A stretch of 64,000 bases of DNA from Arthrobacter nitrophenolicus. Lineage in GTDB: Bacteria > Actinomycetota > Actinomycetes > Actinomycetales > Micrococcaceae. Positions 35,602 to 44,709 of the stretch are shown piece after piece. The stretch lies in NCBI RefSeq assembly GCF_000332815.1, contig NZ_AOFD01000011.1, forward strand, positions 1 to 64,000. Direction: 5' to 3'. Positions within the stretch are counted from its first letter, which is position 1, and each line of letters opens with the position of its first letter. The notes below the pieces were generated by a model. It searched no databases, was not told where the DNA came from, and saw only the letters and a program-made list of their open reading frames with translations. The position numbers were made by a program, and so were the translations under genes.

Positions 35602-37122
35602 ATGAGCACAGACATGACGACGGCGGGAGGCCCGGCGGGCGCGCCCGGCACCCCGGTCCCGGCCAAGGGCCTCCGCGCCGGGATCCTCGACCTTGGCGAC
35701 TCCGTGATGCTCGGCCTGGCCTCGACGGCGCCGGTATATTCGCTGGCGGCAACACTCGCTGATCGTGGCAGTGAACGGGAACTACACTCCCCTGATCCTG
35801 TTGTTGGGTTTCATCCCGGTCCTGTTCATCGCCTACGCCTTCCGCGAGCTCAACAGTGCCATCCCGGACTGCGGCACCACGTTCACCTGGTCCCGCCGCG
35901 CCTTCGGACCCTGGGCGGGCTGGCTGGGCGGCTGGGGCGTGGCGCTCGCCGGCATCGTGGTCCTGGCCAACCTGGCGCAGGTGGCCGGCCAGTACCTGTG
36001 GCTGCTGGCCGGTGACGGCTCGCTGGCGGAGAACAAGGTGTTGGTCACCGCTACCGGGGTGCTGTTCATCGCCGTGATGACCCTGGTCAACTACCGCGGC
36101 ATCCGGCTGGGCGAACACGTCCAGCGGGTCCTGACCTATGTGCAGTACATTGCGCTGGGCATCTTCGCGCTGGCGATCATTGTCCGGATTGTCGGGGGTC
36201 CGCCGGAGGGCCAGGCGTTTGATTTCGAGTGGTTCAACCGGTGGGCGCCTTCGCCGATCCCGGGGCCGTGGTCCACGGCGTGCTCCTCGCGCTGTTCATC
36301 TACTGGGGCTGGGACACCTGCCTGGCGGTGAACGAGGAAACCGAAAACCCGAGGACCACACCGGGCCGCGGCGCCGTCATCTCCGCGTTCGTCCTGGTGG
36401 CGATCTATGTCTCCGTCGCGCTGCTCGTGATGATGTACGCCACCGTGGGCAGCGAGGGCATCGGCCTGGGGAACGAGGCCAACCAGGACGACGTGTTCGT
36501 GGCCATGAAGGACGTGGTGCTGGGGCCATGGGGCTGGCTGATCGTCGTCGCGGTCCTTGCCTCGGTGCTGTCCTCCACGCAGACCACCATCCTGCCCACC
36601 GCCCGGGGAACGCTGTCCATGGGTGTCCACGGGGCCCTGCCGGCGAAGTTCGGCGAGGTGCACCCGCGGAACCAGACCCCCGGGTTCTCCACGCAGGTGA
36701 TGGGCGCGGCAGCGATCGCCTACTACGTGGCGATGAGCTTCCTCAGCGAGAACCTCCTCTCGGACTCCATCAGCGCCATCAGCCTGTTCATCGCCTTTTA
36801 CTACGCCCTTACCGGATTCGCCTGCTTCTGGTACTTCCGGGGCACGCTGCGGACATCCGCCCGCAACCTGTGGTTCCGCGGGATGCTGCCCCTGACCGGG
36901 GCACTGCTCCTGACCGCCGCGTTCTTCATCTCAGCGGTGCAGATGTGGGACCCGGCCTACGGCGATACGGAGATCTTCGGCGTCGGCGGCGCTTTCATCA
37001 GCGGCGTGGTGCTGCTCGCCCTGGGCGTGGTCCTGGCCGTCGTGTGCCGTTTCCTGCCCTCGACCCGCGGCTACTTCACCGGCAATCCGTCTGCCGTGGC
37101 CGCCGCACGGAACCAGGGGTAG
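35602..37122 (+). CDS. APC-family amino acid permease (frameshifted twice)
   Basis: Twelve-helix permease split into three frames. Part 1 ends VMLGLASTAPVYSLAATL; two bases are missing near 35758; part 2 starts LIVAVNGNYTPLILLLGFIP and runs to DFEWFN; one C is missing near 36239; part 3 continues PVGAFADPGAVVHGVLLALF to AARNQG. Restored length 507. The S-T-A-P segment and GWGVALAGIVVLANLAQVAG fit the APC superfamily. Being next to the YgiC-like ligase, it may import an amino acid or polyamine used by it; the substrate is inferred only by context. Confidence 0.82.
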
Positions 37123-37130
37123 GCCCTGCG

Positions 37131-38327
37131 ATGAGCGACGCTGCAGAGGTGCCGGGCCCCGATCCCTCCGATGTGCTGGCCCTCGACGGGCTCCTTTCCC
37201 CGGACGAGCTTGCCCTTCGCCAGCGGATCCGGGACTTCACGGACCAGCGGATCAGGCCTGGGATCGCCGCCTGGTACGACGCGGCCGTGTTCCCGCTGGA
37301 GCTTGCCCCCGAACTCGGCGAGCTGGGCGTCCTGGGGATGCACCTGGAGGGCTATGGCTGCCCCGGCCGGTCCGCCGTCGAGTATGGCCTGGCGGCGATG
37401 GAGCTGGAGGCCGGCGATTCCGGGATCCGGACGTTCGTGTCGGTGCAGGGGTCGCTGGCCATGACGGCCATCCATAAATGGGGTTCCGAGGAACAGAAAC
37501 AGGAATGGCTGCCCCGGATGGCGGCAGGCGAGGTGATCGGGTGCTTCGCCCTGACCGAACCGGCGGCGGGTTCGGATCCTTCGTCCATGACCACCTCCGC
37601 CCGCCGTGACGGCACCGGCGACCAGGCGGGCTGGGTGCTGGACGGCACGAAGCGCTGGATCGGGCTGGCCTCGGTGGCGGACGTCATGGTGGTGTGGGCC
37701 ATGACCGACGACGGCGTCCACGGTTTCCTGGTGCCTGCCGGCACCCCGGGCGTGACGGCCACCCCCATTACGCAGAAATTGTCCATGCGGGCCTCCGTCC
37801 AGTGCGATGTGGTGTTCGACGGCGTCAGGCTGGGACCGGAGGCCCTGCTGCCGGCTGCGCGCGGGCTGCGCGCCCCGCTCACCTGCCTGAACGAGGCGCG
37901 GTACGGCATCGCCTGGGGCGCGATGGGGGCTGCCCGGGATTCGTACCAGGCGGCCCTGGCGTACTCGCAGGAGCGGCTGCAGTTCGGGAAGCCGCTGGCC
38001 GGATACCAGCTCACGCAGGAGAAGCTGGTGAACATGCTGGTGGAGATCCAGAAGGGCACCATGCTGGCCCTGCACCTGGGCCGGCTCAAGGATGCGGGGA
38101 TGCTGAAGCCCGAGCAGGTTTCGCTGGGGAAACTGAACAACGTCCGGGAAGCACTGGCCATCGCCCGGGAGGCCCGCTCCGTGCTGGGCGGCAACGGGAT
38201 CACCCTGGACTACCCGCCGCTGCGGCATGCCGCGAACCTGGAGTCCGTCCGCACCTACGAGGGCACCGACGAAGTCCACACCCTGATCCTTGGCCAGCAC
38301 ATCACCGGTCTCGGCGCCTTCCGCTAA
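37131..38327 (+). CDS. acyl-CoA dehydrogenase (glutaryl-CoA-dehydrogenase-like)
   Basis: 398 residues, complete. FAD/substrate blocks: IGCFALTEPAAGSDPSSMTT (about 136-155), WVLDGTKRWIGLASVADVMV, LQFGKPLAGYQLTQEKLVNM, and VLGGNGITLDYPPLRHAANL. The catalytic base is in RTYEGTDEVHTLILG (Glu, about residue 380). The layout favours glutaryl-CoA dehydrogenase and its relatives over chain-length enzymes. ATG 37131 is nine bases after the permease stop without a strong ribosome site. Confidence 0.88.
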   Translation: MSDAAEVPGPDPSDVLALDGLLSPDELALRQRIRDFTDQRIRPGIAAWYDAAVFPLELAPELGELGVLGMHLEGYGCPGRSAVEYGLAAMELEAGDSGIRTFVSVQGSLAMTAIHKWGSEEQKQEWLPRMAAGEVIGCFALTEPAAGSDPSSMTTSARRDGTGDQAGWVLDGTKRWIGLASVADVMVVWAMTDDGVHGFLVPAGTPGVTATPITQKLSMRASVQCDVVFDGVRLGPEALLPAARGLRAPLTCLNEARYGIAWGAMGAARDSYQAALAYSQERLQFGKPLAGYQLTQEKLVNMLVEIQKGTMLALHLGRLKDAGMLKPEQVSLGKLNNVREALAIAREARSVLGGNGITLDYPPLRHAANLESVRTYEGTDEVHTLILGQHITGLGAFR

Positions 38328-38334
38328 CTCCTCC

Positions 38335-38400
38335 CCCAACTGGCTGGCAGTAGATGCCGTTTTGGGGGCCCAAAACGGCAAGAACTGCTACCCAGTTGGG
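38335..38400. terminator. nested bidirectional terminator
   Basis: Outer arms CCCAACTGG (38335-38343) and CCAGTTGGG (38392-38400), inner arms TGCCGTTTTGGG (38355-38366) and CCCAAAACGGCA (38369-38380). It separates the convergent acyl-CoA dehydrogenase and SDR genes, ending four bases from the SDR stop. Confidence 0.75.
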
Positions 38401-38403
38401 CAG

Positions 38404-39174
38404 CTAGGCCGAGAAGCCGCCGTCGGCCTTGATGAGCTGGCCGGACACCCAGCGGCCTGCGGGCGAGAGCAGGAACGCCACGGTCCCCGCGACGTCCGCC
38501 GGGGTCCCGAGCCGGCCGGTGGGCTGGCGCTGGAGAACCTCTTCCCGGATGGCATCATCCATCCAGCCTGTGTCCACAGGCCCGGGGTTGAGGACGTTCG
38601 CGGAGATGTTCCGGGGGCCCAGCTCGCGGGCGGCGGCAATGACGATCCGGTCCAGCGCCCCCTTCGAGGCACCGTAAGGCAGGTTGAACGCTGTGTGATC
38701 GCTGGTCAGCGCAACGATCGCGCCGCCGTCGTCCGTGGCCTGCCGGGCGAACGCGGCAATCAGCTGCCAGCTGGCCCGCGTGTTAACGGCGAAGTGCCGT
38801 TCGAAGGATTCCAGGCTGGTGTCCAGGATTCCGGAGTCGACGGACTCCGCGTGGCTGAGCACGAGCCCCTGCAAGGGCCCCGCCAGCTGCACGGCCTCGG
38901 CCATGAGCCGGTTCGGCACGCCCGGATCCTGCAGGTCGGCGGACAGGACGTGGACGCGCGCGCCGATGGCCTCGAGTTCGGCGGTCAGGCGGACGACGTC
39001 CTCGGGCTCACTCCCCCACGGCATCCGCTCGTCGTAGTCCTGCCAGTAGGACAGGACCAGGTCCCAGCCGTCGGCGGCGAGCTGGCGGGCGATGCCGGCA
39101 CCAATTGAGGCCAGCCGGCCGGCACCCGTGACCAGGGCAGTGCTGCGGGCGGCGCTTTGCTGTGGGGTCTGCAT
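38404..39174 (-). CDS. short-chain dehydrogenase/reductase
   Basis: 256 residues of classical SDR. TALVTGAGRLASIGAGIARQ is the cofactor loop (TGxxxxxG variant), LQDPGVPNRL the adenine site, and IVALTSDHTAFNLPYGASKG holds the catalytic Ser and YxxxK. The Arg-free loop with a long insert (SYWQDYDERMPWGSEPEDVV) is unusual. Substrate unknown. Leaderless promoter. Confidence 0.87.
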   Translation of the reverse strand: MQTPQQSAARSTALVTGAGRLASIGAGIARQLAADGWDLVLSYWQDYDERMPWGSEPEDVVRLTAELEAIGARVHVLSADLQDPGVPNRLMAEAVQLAGPLQGLVLSHAESVDSGILDTSLESFERHFAVNTRASWQLIAAFARQATDDGGAIVALTSDHTAFNLPYGASKGALDRIVIAAARELGPRNISANVLNPGPVDTGWMDDAIREEVLQRQPTGRLGTPADVAGTVAFLLSPAGRWVSGQLIKADGGFSA

Positions 39175-39186
39175 GCAGCCAGCCTA
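39175..39186 (-). promoter_or_regulatory. -10 box of leaderless SDR promoter
   Basis: Minus-strand TAGGCT (39186-39181), GGCTGC, then ATG at 39174. Confidence 0.5.
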
Positions 39187-39199
39187 GTAGGCGGCCCTG

Positions 39200-40546
39200 C
39201 TAGGCGGCGGACGGCGCCGCATCCCGCGCCCCGCTGTTCCGGCGGATGGTTGCGCTGATGACCGCGGCAACAGTGCACATTGCGGCAGCCCCCAGCCAGG
39301 CGTAGGTGTAATGGCCGGTGGCGTCGCGCACGGCGCCGGCGGCGAGGGCTGCAGCGGCAGCGCCCAGCTGGTGCGCCGCAAAGACCCAGCCGAACACCAC
39401 GCTGCCGTCCGCGCCGAAGGTTTCCCGGCAGATGGCGGCGGTGGGCGGAACGGTGGCCACCCAGTCCAGGCCGTAGATCACCACGAACACGATCATGCTC
39501 GGCTGCACCTCGGCGCTCAGGAGAAGGGGCAGCACCAGCAGGCCGATGCCCCGGAACTGGTAGTAGACGGCCAGCAGGATGCGCGGGTTGAAGCGGTCCG
39601 TGAGCCAGCCGGAGGCGATGGTCCCCACGATGTCGAAGATGCCGACGACGGCGAGCAGGCCCGCGGCGGTGGTTTCCGGCATGCCGTGGTCATGGGCGGA
39701 GGGAATGAAGTGGGTGCCGATGAGCCCGTTGGTGGTGGCACCGCAGATAGCGAATCCGGCCACTAGGGCCCAGAACGTCCTGACCCGGCTCGCCCGGCGG
39801 AGCACCTGGAGTGCCCGGACGGCGGCATTCGCCCGCGGGCCCGTGGCTGCAGGGGCCTGGGCGGCGCTGCCGGCTTCCGCACCGTACGGCAGGACCCCGG
39901 CGTCGGCCGGGGAGTTCTTGAGGAACTTCAGCACGAGCGGGACCACCGCCAGGGCGCCGGCCGCGATCAGGAGCGAGGCCTGCCGCCAGCCGGGATCCTG
40001 CGCGAGCACGGCGATGAACGGCAGGAAGACCAGCTGTCCGGCAGCGCTGCCGGCGGTCAGGATGCCGATGACCAGGCCCCGGCTCTTGACGAACCAGGTG
40101 TTGGCGATGGTGGCGGCGAACACCAGGGCCATGGATCCCGTGCCCAGCCCGATGAGCAGGCCCCAGGTCAGCAGGATCTGCCAGGACTGGTTGACCAGGA
40201 CGGTCAGGGCGCTGCCCATGCCGATCAGGACCAGTGCCAGGGCAGTGACCTTCCGGATGCCGAAGCGTTCCATCAGGGCGGCGGCGAACGGTGCGGTCAG
40301 GCCAAACAGGACCAGGTTGATGCTGACGGCCGCCGACAACACCGTAGTGGACCAGCCGAATTCCTGTTGCAGCGGCACCATCAGCACGCCCGGGGCAGCC
40401 CGGAATCCTGCCGCCCCCACCAGGGCCAGGAATGCTACGGCGGCAACGATCCAGGCGGGGTGCAGCCGGCGCCGGGGCGCGGGCCGCGGAACAGCCGCCG
40501 CTTCGCGTTCACCAGGAACTGCGGCTTCATCGGATCGTGTGCTCAC
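39200..40546 (-). CDS. MFS transporter (monocarboxylate / OFA-like)
   Basis: 448 residues, twelve expected helices. The central loop (about 215-250) is Ala-rich. LHPAWIVAAVAFLALVGAAG and RAAPGVLMVPLQQEFGWSTT are typical of the oxalate/formate or monocarboxylate branch, which begin with a helix and a GW-ST segment. GTG at 40546 overlaps the stop of the HxlR gene by four bases (read GTGA), so regulator and exporter are translated together and the transporter is probably controlled by HxlR. Confidence 0.83.
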   Translation of the reverse strand: MSTRSDEAAVPGEREAAAVPRPAPRRRLHPAWIVAAVAFLALVGAAGFRAAPGVLMVPLQQEFGWSTTVLSAAVSINLVLFGLTAPFAAALMERFGIRKVTALALVLIGMGSALTVLVNQSWQILLTWGLLIGLGTGSMALVFAATIANTWFVKSRGLVIGILTAGSAAGQLVFLPFIAVLAQDPGWRQASLLIAAGALAVVPLVLKFLKNSPADAGVLPYGAEAGSAAQAPAATGPRANAAVRALQVLRRASRVRTFWALVAGFAICGATTNGLIGTHFIPSAHDHGMPETTAAGLLAVVGIFDIVGTIASGWLTDRFNPRILLAVYYQFRGIGLLVLPLLLSAEVQPSMIVFVVIYGLDWVATVPPTAAICRETFGADGSVVFGWVFAAHQLGAAAAALAAGAVRDATGHYTYAWLGAAAMCTVAAVISATIRRNSGARDAAPSAA

Positions 40547-41052
40547 GCGGCGGCTCCAGCACCGGGCATTGCGGTGGCGAGTTTGATGGGGTGCCCGGAC
40601 CTGGCCTCGCTGTGCCAGCTGGTGTTTGCGGCAGTCAGCCGCTCCCCGCAGCCGGTGCAGGTATCGGCGGACGTGGTGGGCTGGCCGCAGCCGGAGTGGA
40701 TGACGTGGAGGTGGGCCTGCTCGGACGGGGCCGCAAGGTGTTTCTCCGACCACAGCGTCACCGCGTTCAGGACCGGCAGGACGTCCTCGCCCATGGCGGT
40801 GAGGACATACTCCTGGCGGGTGCGGCCGCCGTCGTCGTAGGCCCTTTTCTTCAGCAGCCCGGCCTCCACCAGGCCGGCCAGGCGCTTGGTGAGCACCGAG
40901 TCCGCCACCTTCAGGCGCGCACGGATGGCGTCAAAGCGGCCGTTGCCGAAGAAGAGCTCGCGGAGGACGAGGATGGTCCAGGGGTCGCCCAGGATGTCCA
41001 CGCCGCGCGCAATGCTGCAGTTGTGGCCGGACCAGTCGGATCGGAGTGCCAT
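40543..41052 (-). CDS. HxlR-family regulator with C-terminal zinc ribbon
   Basis: 169 residues. HNCSIARGVDILGDPWTILV with LRELFFGNGRFDAIRARLKV is the HxlR winged helix, with the conserved cysteine in NCS that senses electrophiles or oxidants. The C terminus adds HSGCGQPTTSADTCTGCGER, a C-x-G...C-x-x-C-G arrangement like a zinc ribbon, which is less common. The gene starts leaderlessly beside a 23-base palindrome, its probable own operator. Confidence 0.88.
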   Translation of the reverse strand: MALRSDWSGHNCSIARGVDILGDPWTILVLRELFFGNGRFDAIRARLKVADSVLTKRLAGLVEAGLLKKRAYDDGGRTRQEYVLTAMGEDVLPVLNAVTLWSEKHLAAPSEQAHLHVIHSGCGQPTTSADTCTGCGERLTAANTSWHSEARSGHPIKLATAMPGAGAAA

Positions 41053-41064
41053 GGAAGGAGCGTA
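41053..41064 (-). promoter_or_regulatory. -10 box of leaderless hxlR promoter
   Basis: Minus-strand TACGCT (41064-41059), CCTTCC, then ATG at 41052. No ribosome site is present in front of this start. Confidence 0.55.
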
Positions 41065-41065
41065 G

Positions 41066-41088
41066 CTGGCTTTCTTGAAGAAAGCCAG
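41066..41088. promoter_or_regulatory. 23-base palindromic operator of the HxlR regulator
   Basis: Arms CTGGCTTTCTT and AAGAAAGCCAG flank a single central base. It abuts the -10 box (41059-41064), filling the spacer between -10 and -35, where bound regulator would block RNA polymerase. Confidence 0.7.
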
Positions 41089-41110
41089 ATACTTGCCTCG
41101 TTGCAAACCG

Positions 41111-42274
41111 CTAGGGGATGGAGGCGAACGCCTGCTCCAGGTCCGCGATCAGGTCCTCCACGTCCTCGATGCCGCAGGAGAGCCGGAGCAGGTTCACCGG
41201 GACGGCGAGTTCGGTGCCCTTGACCGAGGCATGGGTCATCTCCGACGGGTAGTTCATCAGCGACTCGATGCCGCCCAGCGACTCCGCCAGTATGAAGACC
41301 TTGGTGGACTCTGCCACCTTCCGGGCCGCGGCCTCACCGCCCTTGAACTGGACGGACACCATGCCGCCAAAGCTGCGCATCTGCCGTTTGGCCAGCTCGT
41401 GGCCGGGGTGTGTGGGCAGGCCCGGGTACAGAACGGCCTCCACCTCAGGGCGTTCCAGCAGCCACTCGGCGACGGCCTGGCCGTTGAGGCTGTGCCGGTC
41501 CATCCGCACGCCCAGGGTCTTCAGGCCGCGCGTGGTGAGGAAGGCGTCCATGGGCCCGGACACCGCTCCGACGGCGAACTGGATGAAGCCGATCTTTTCG
41601 GCCAGCTCCGCGTCCTTGACGACGACGGCGCCACCCACCACGTCCGAGTGCCCGCCGATGTACTTGGTGGTGGAGTGGATCACGATATCAGCGCCCAGGG
41701 CGAGCGGGGTCTGCAGGTACGGGGACGCGAAGGTGTTGTCGACGACGAGGAGGGCGCCGGCGTCGTGCGCTATCCCAGCGAGCGCGGCGATGTCCGTGAT
41801 TTTCATCAGCGGGTTAGACGGCGTCTCCACCCACAGCAGGCGGGTCTTGTTCGCGGCGACGGCCTGCCGGACGGTGTCCAGGTTGGCCATATCCACGGGG
41901 GTGTTGCCGATCCCCCACTCACCCAGCACGCGGCTGATGAGCCGGTAGGTCCCGCCGTAGGCGTCGTTGCCGAGCACGATGTGGTCCCCCGGGCGGGTCA
42001 GCGCACGGATCAGAGCGTCCTCCGCGGCGAGGCCGGACCCGAAGCTGTAGGCGTGGGTGCCGAGCTCCAGTGCGGCCAGCTGCTCCTGCAGGGAGTCGCG
42101 GGTGGGATTGCCGCCGCGGCCGTACTCGTAGCCGTCGCGGAGGCCGCCGATGCCGTCCTGGGCATACGTAGTGGCGAAGTGCACGGGCGGCACCACGGCA
42201 CCGGTGCGGGGCTCGAAATCCTGCCCGGCGTGGACGGCGCGGGTGTTGAAACCTTGGTTTGCAGAGGCTGACAT
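41111..42274 (-). CDS. metB: cystathionine gamma-synthase (Cys/Met metabolism PLP enzyme)
   Basis: 387 residues, complete. VVPPVHFATTYAQDGIGG (N-terminal), YEYGRGGNPTRDSLQEQLAA, YSFGSGLAAEDALIRALTRP, and the PLP lysine in IVIHSTTKYIGGHSDVVGG are standard. ESLGGIESLMNYPSEMTHAS and LRLSCGIEDVEDLIADLEQA close the protein. It joins cysteine with an activated homoserine ester. Nine bases downstream of the cystathionine beta-synthase gene with AAAGGAGC as ribosome site; the two enzymes work in opposite transsulfuration directions, a gamma-lyase role for this one is therefore possible. Confidence 0.9.
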   Translation of the reverse strand: MSASANQGFNTRAVHAGQDFEPRTGAVVPPVHFATTYAQDGIGGLRDGYEYGRGGNPTRDSLQEQLAALELGTHAYSFGSGLAAEDALIRALTRPGDHIVLGNDAYGGTYRLISRVLGEWGIGNTPVDMANLDTVRQAVAANKTRLLWVETPSNPLMKITDIAALAGIAHDAGALLVVDNTFASPYLQTPLALGADIVIHSTTKYIGGHSDVVGGAVVVKDAELAEKIGFIQFAVGAVSGPMDAFLTTRGLKTLGVRMDRHSLNGQAVAEWLLERPEVEAVLYPGLPTHPGHELAKRQMRSFGGMVSVQFKGGEAAARKVAESTKVFILAESLGGIESLMNYPSEMTHASVKGTELAVPVNLLRLSCGIEDVEDLIADLEQAFASIP

Positions 42275-42283
42275 GGTGCTCCT

Positions 42284-43668
42284 TTAGTTGCTGAGGTAGG
42301 CGAGGAGGTCGTGGCGGGTCAGGATGCCGATCGGGGCGCCGACGAACGTGACCATGACGGTGTCCACATCCGACAGCAGCTCGCGGGCGGCGCTGATGGT
42401 TTCCAGCGAGCCGATCACGGGGAGCTTGGGGCCCATGTGCTCGGAGATCTTGTCCGTCAGCCTGGCTTCGCCGCGGAAGAGCTTGGCGGTCAGGGTTCGC
42501 TCGTCCACGGCGCCCAGGACCTCGCCCATGACCACCGGCGGTTCCTGTGACAGGACCGGGATGTGGCTGACGCCGAACTCGTTCATGATGTTGATGACGT
42601 CTCGCACGGACTCGTTCGGGTGGATGTGCACCAGGTCCGGCAGTTCGCCGTTCTTGGACTTGATGACCTCGCCCACGGACGTCTCCTCGCCGCCGGACAG
42701 GAAGCCGTAGGAGCGCATCCATTGGTCGTTGAAGATCTTGGCAAGGTAGCCGCGGCCCGAGTCCGGCAGGATTACGACGACGACCGCGCTTTCGGGCAGG
42801 TCCCGCGCCGCCTGCAGCGCGGCCACCACGGCCATGCCCGAGGATCCGCCCACCAGGAGGCCTTCCTCGCGGGCCAGGCGCCGGGTCATGGCGAAGGAAT
42901 CGGCGTCGCTGACGGCGATTACCTGGTCAGGGACGGACTTGTCGTAGTTCGCCGGCCACATGTCCTCGCCAACGCCCTCGACGAAGTACGGGCGTCCGGT
43001 GCCGCCCGAGTAGACCGAGCCTTCCGGGTCGCGCCGATGATCCGGACGACGCCGCCGTCGGACTCCGGCCGGCTGGCCGAAACCTCCTTCAGGTAGCGGC
43101 CGGTGCCGGTGATGGTCCCGCCGGTGCCGGCACCGATAACGCAGTGCGTGACCCTGCCGTCGGTGTCCCGCCAGATTTCCGGGCCGGTGGTCCGGTAGTG
43201 GCTTTCGGGGGCTGCGGGATTCGAGAACTGGTCCGGCTTGTACGCCCCGGGGGTTTCCCGGACGATCCGGTCCGAGACACCGTAATAGCTTTGCGGACTG
43301 TCCGGGGGCACGGCGGTGGGCGTCACCACGACCTCAGCGCCGTAGGCCTGGAGCACTGCGCGTTTGTCCTCCCCCACCTTGTCCGGCACCACGAATACGC
43401 ACTTGTAGCCCTTCTGCTGGGCCACCAGCGCCAGGCCGACGCCGGTGTTTCCCGAGGTGGGCTCCACGATGGTCCCGCCGGGCTGGATCTTGCCGTCCCG
43501 CTCGGCGTCCTCCACCATCTGGGCGGCGATGCGGTCCTTGATGGATCCGCCCGGGTTCAGGTACTCCAGCTTCACCAGGACTGTGGCTTTGATGCCCTCG
43601 GTCACGTGGTTGAGTTTGATGAGCGGGGTATTGCCGATGAGGTCCAGGATGGACTGGGCGTACTTCAT
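42284..43668 (-). CDS. cystathionine beta-synthase (frameshifted)
   Basis: The first half (MKYAQSILDLIGNTPLIKLN) contains GGSIKDRIAAQMVEDAERDG with the PLP lysine, PTSGNTGVGLALVAQQKGYK and GAGTGGTITGTGRYLK. One C is missing near 43030 (GGCGC(C)GACCCGGAAGG); the next frame reads DPEGSVYSGGTGRPYFVEGV, GEDMWPANYDKSVPDQVIAV and GGSSGMAVVAALQAARDLPE, then a C-terminal CBS pair (VGEVIKSKNGELPDLVHIHP onward) that is regulatory in the family. Restored length 461. First gene of a unit with metB. Confidence 0.92.
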
Positions 43669-43681
43669 AGGTACAAAGCTA
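43669..43681 (-). promoter_or_regulatory. -10 box of leaderless cystathionine beta-synthase promoter
   Basis: Minus-strand TAGCTT (43681-43676), seven bases TGTACCT, then ATG at 43668. Confidence 0.45.
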
Positions 43682-43702
43682 CCGCTTCCTGCCCGGCCGC
43701 TT

Positions 43703-44080
43703 TCAGGCCGCGAACATCAGCACGAGGATCACCGCGGGAAAAAGCGACTGTCCGATGCCGCTGATCCACAGCCGGGGTTCGCTGACGATCAGCACGATGC
43801 CCAGAATGAAGTGCGCGATGCACATCAGGGTCACCGTGGTACGGCCCGCGGTCACCTCGCCGAGGTTGGCGAGCACCACGCCGGCAATGCCGAACAGGCC
43901 CCAGACGATGTTGTAGAACCCGACGTTGACCGTCCAGAGCCGGACGGCGGCGGTGTCCTCCGGCTTGATCAGGAAGATGGGGTGGAGGCGCTGGTCCTTG
44001 TACCGGAAGGCTTCCAGCAGTCCGACGGTGATCAGGACCAGCCCGGTAATGACAGCCAGCACCTGCACGGGGATACTCAT
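43703..44080 (-). CDS. DUF1304 membrane protein
   Basis: 125 residues with four hydrophobic helices: VLAVITGLVLITVGLLEAFR, TVNVGFYNIVWGLFGIAGVV, TTVTLMCIAHFILGIVLIVS and SLFPAVILVLMFAA. The helix-1 glutamate in GLLEAFRYKD and NVGFYN match DUF1304. Function unknown. ATG at 44080 with AAAGG upstream. Confidence 0.8.
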   Translation of the reverse strand: MSIPVQVLAVITGLVLITVGLLEAFRYKDQRLHPIFLIKPEDTAAVRLWTVNVGFYNIVWGLFGIAGVVLANLGEVTAGRTTVTLMCIAHFILGIVLIVSEPRLWISGIGQSLFPAVILVLMFAA

Positions 44081-44111
44081 GGCGACGCCTTTCCTGCTGC
44101 GTGCCGTGCAG

Positions 44112-44543
44112 CTAGGCGGGAGCGGCGTCGCCAGTGGCGTCCGGCGCCTGGCCCGCCCCGTCGGCCGGAAGGTTCTCCCAAAGGCCCATCACATTGCCCT
44201 CGGTGTCCTTGAAGTAGGCGAAGGAACCCATCCCGGGGATGGTCTCCCGCGGCTTCACAACGGCACCGCCCAGCGACTCCACGGTCTTCAGGGTGGCGTT
44301 GATGTCCGCCACGTCCACGGTGATCACCGGCGTCTTCAGGTCAGGATCCCTGGCGAACATGCCGCCGTTGATGGCACCGGGTTCCAGGGGCGCGCCGGTT
44401 GATTCGTCCATCGGCGTTGTGAGCACCATGTTGTAGTCCATGCCCGGGACGGGGTCGATCCGCCAGCCAAGGGCCTCCTGGTAGAACTTCTTGGCCCGTT
44501 CCTGGTCGTCCGCGGGGATTTCGAAATGCACTACTCCACCCAT
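44112..44543 (-). CDS. VOC-superfamily (glyoxalase-like) protein
   Basis: 143 residues. GGVVHFEIPADDQERAKKFYQEAL is the first beta-alpha-beta-beta-beta unit with the metal-type His, and GMGSFAYFKDTEGNVMGLWE is the second with the terminal Glu. This spacing suits the small CDS/bleomycin-resistance-like group. Substrate unknown. ATG at 44543 has GGAGGAAAC upstream. It lies 31 bases before the DUF1304 gene in the same direction. Confidence 0.83.
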   Translation of the reverse strand: MGGVVHFEIPADDQERAKKFYQEALGWRIDPVPGMDYNMVLTTPMDESTGAPLEPGAINGGMFARDPDLKTPVITVDVADINATLKTVESLGGAVVKPRETIPGMGSFAYFKDTEGNVMGLWENLPADGAGQAPDATGDAAPA

Positions 44544-44709
44544 TGTTTCCTCCTGGTCTTTCGGGCTTCCGTGGGCGGTGTCTTCCGCACCACACGCTGG
44601 AGTCTAGTCCTGGTGTCAGTACTGGTTAAGGGCCAATTTCCTGCCCCTGTGATGCCTCCCCGCGGGCTGGAGGCAGGCGGATGTCGCAGGGGCGTGGGAC
44701 GATGAGGAC

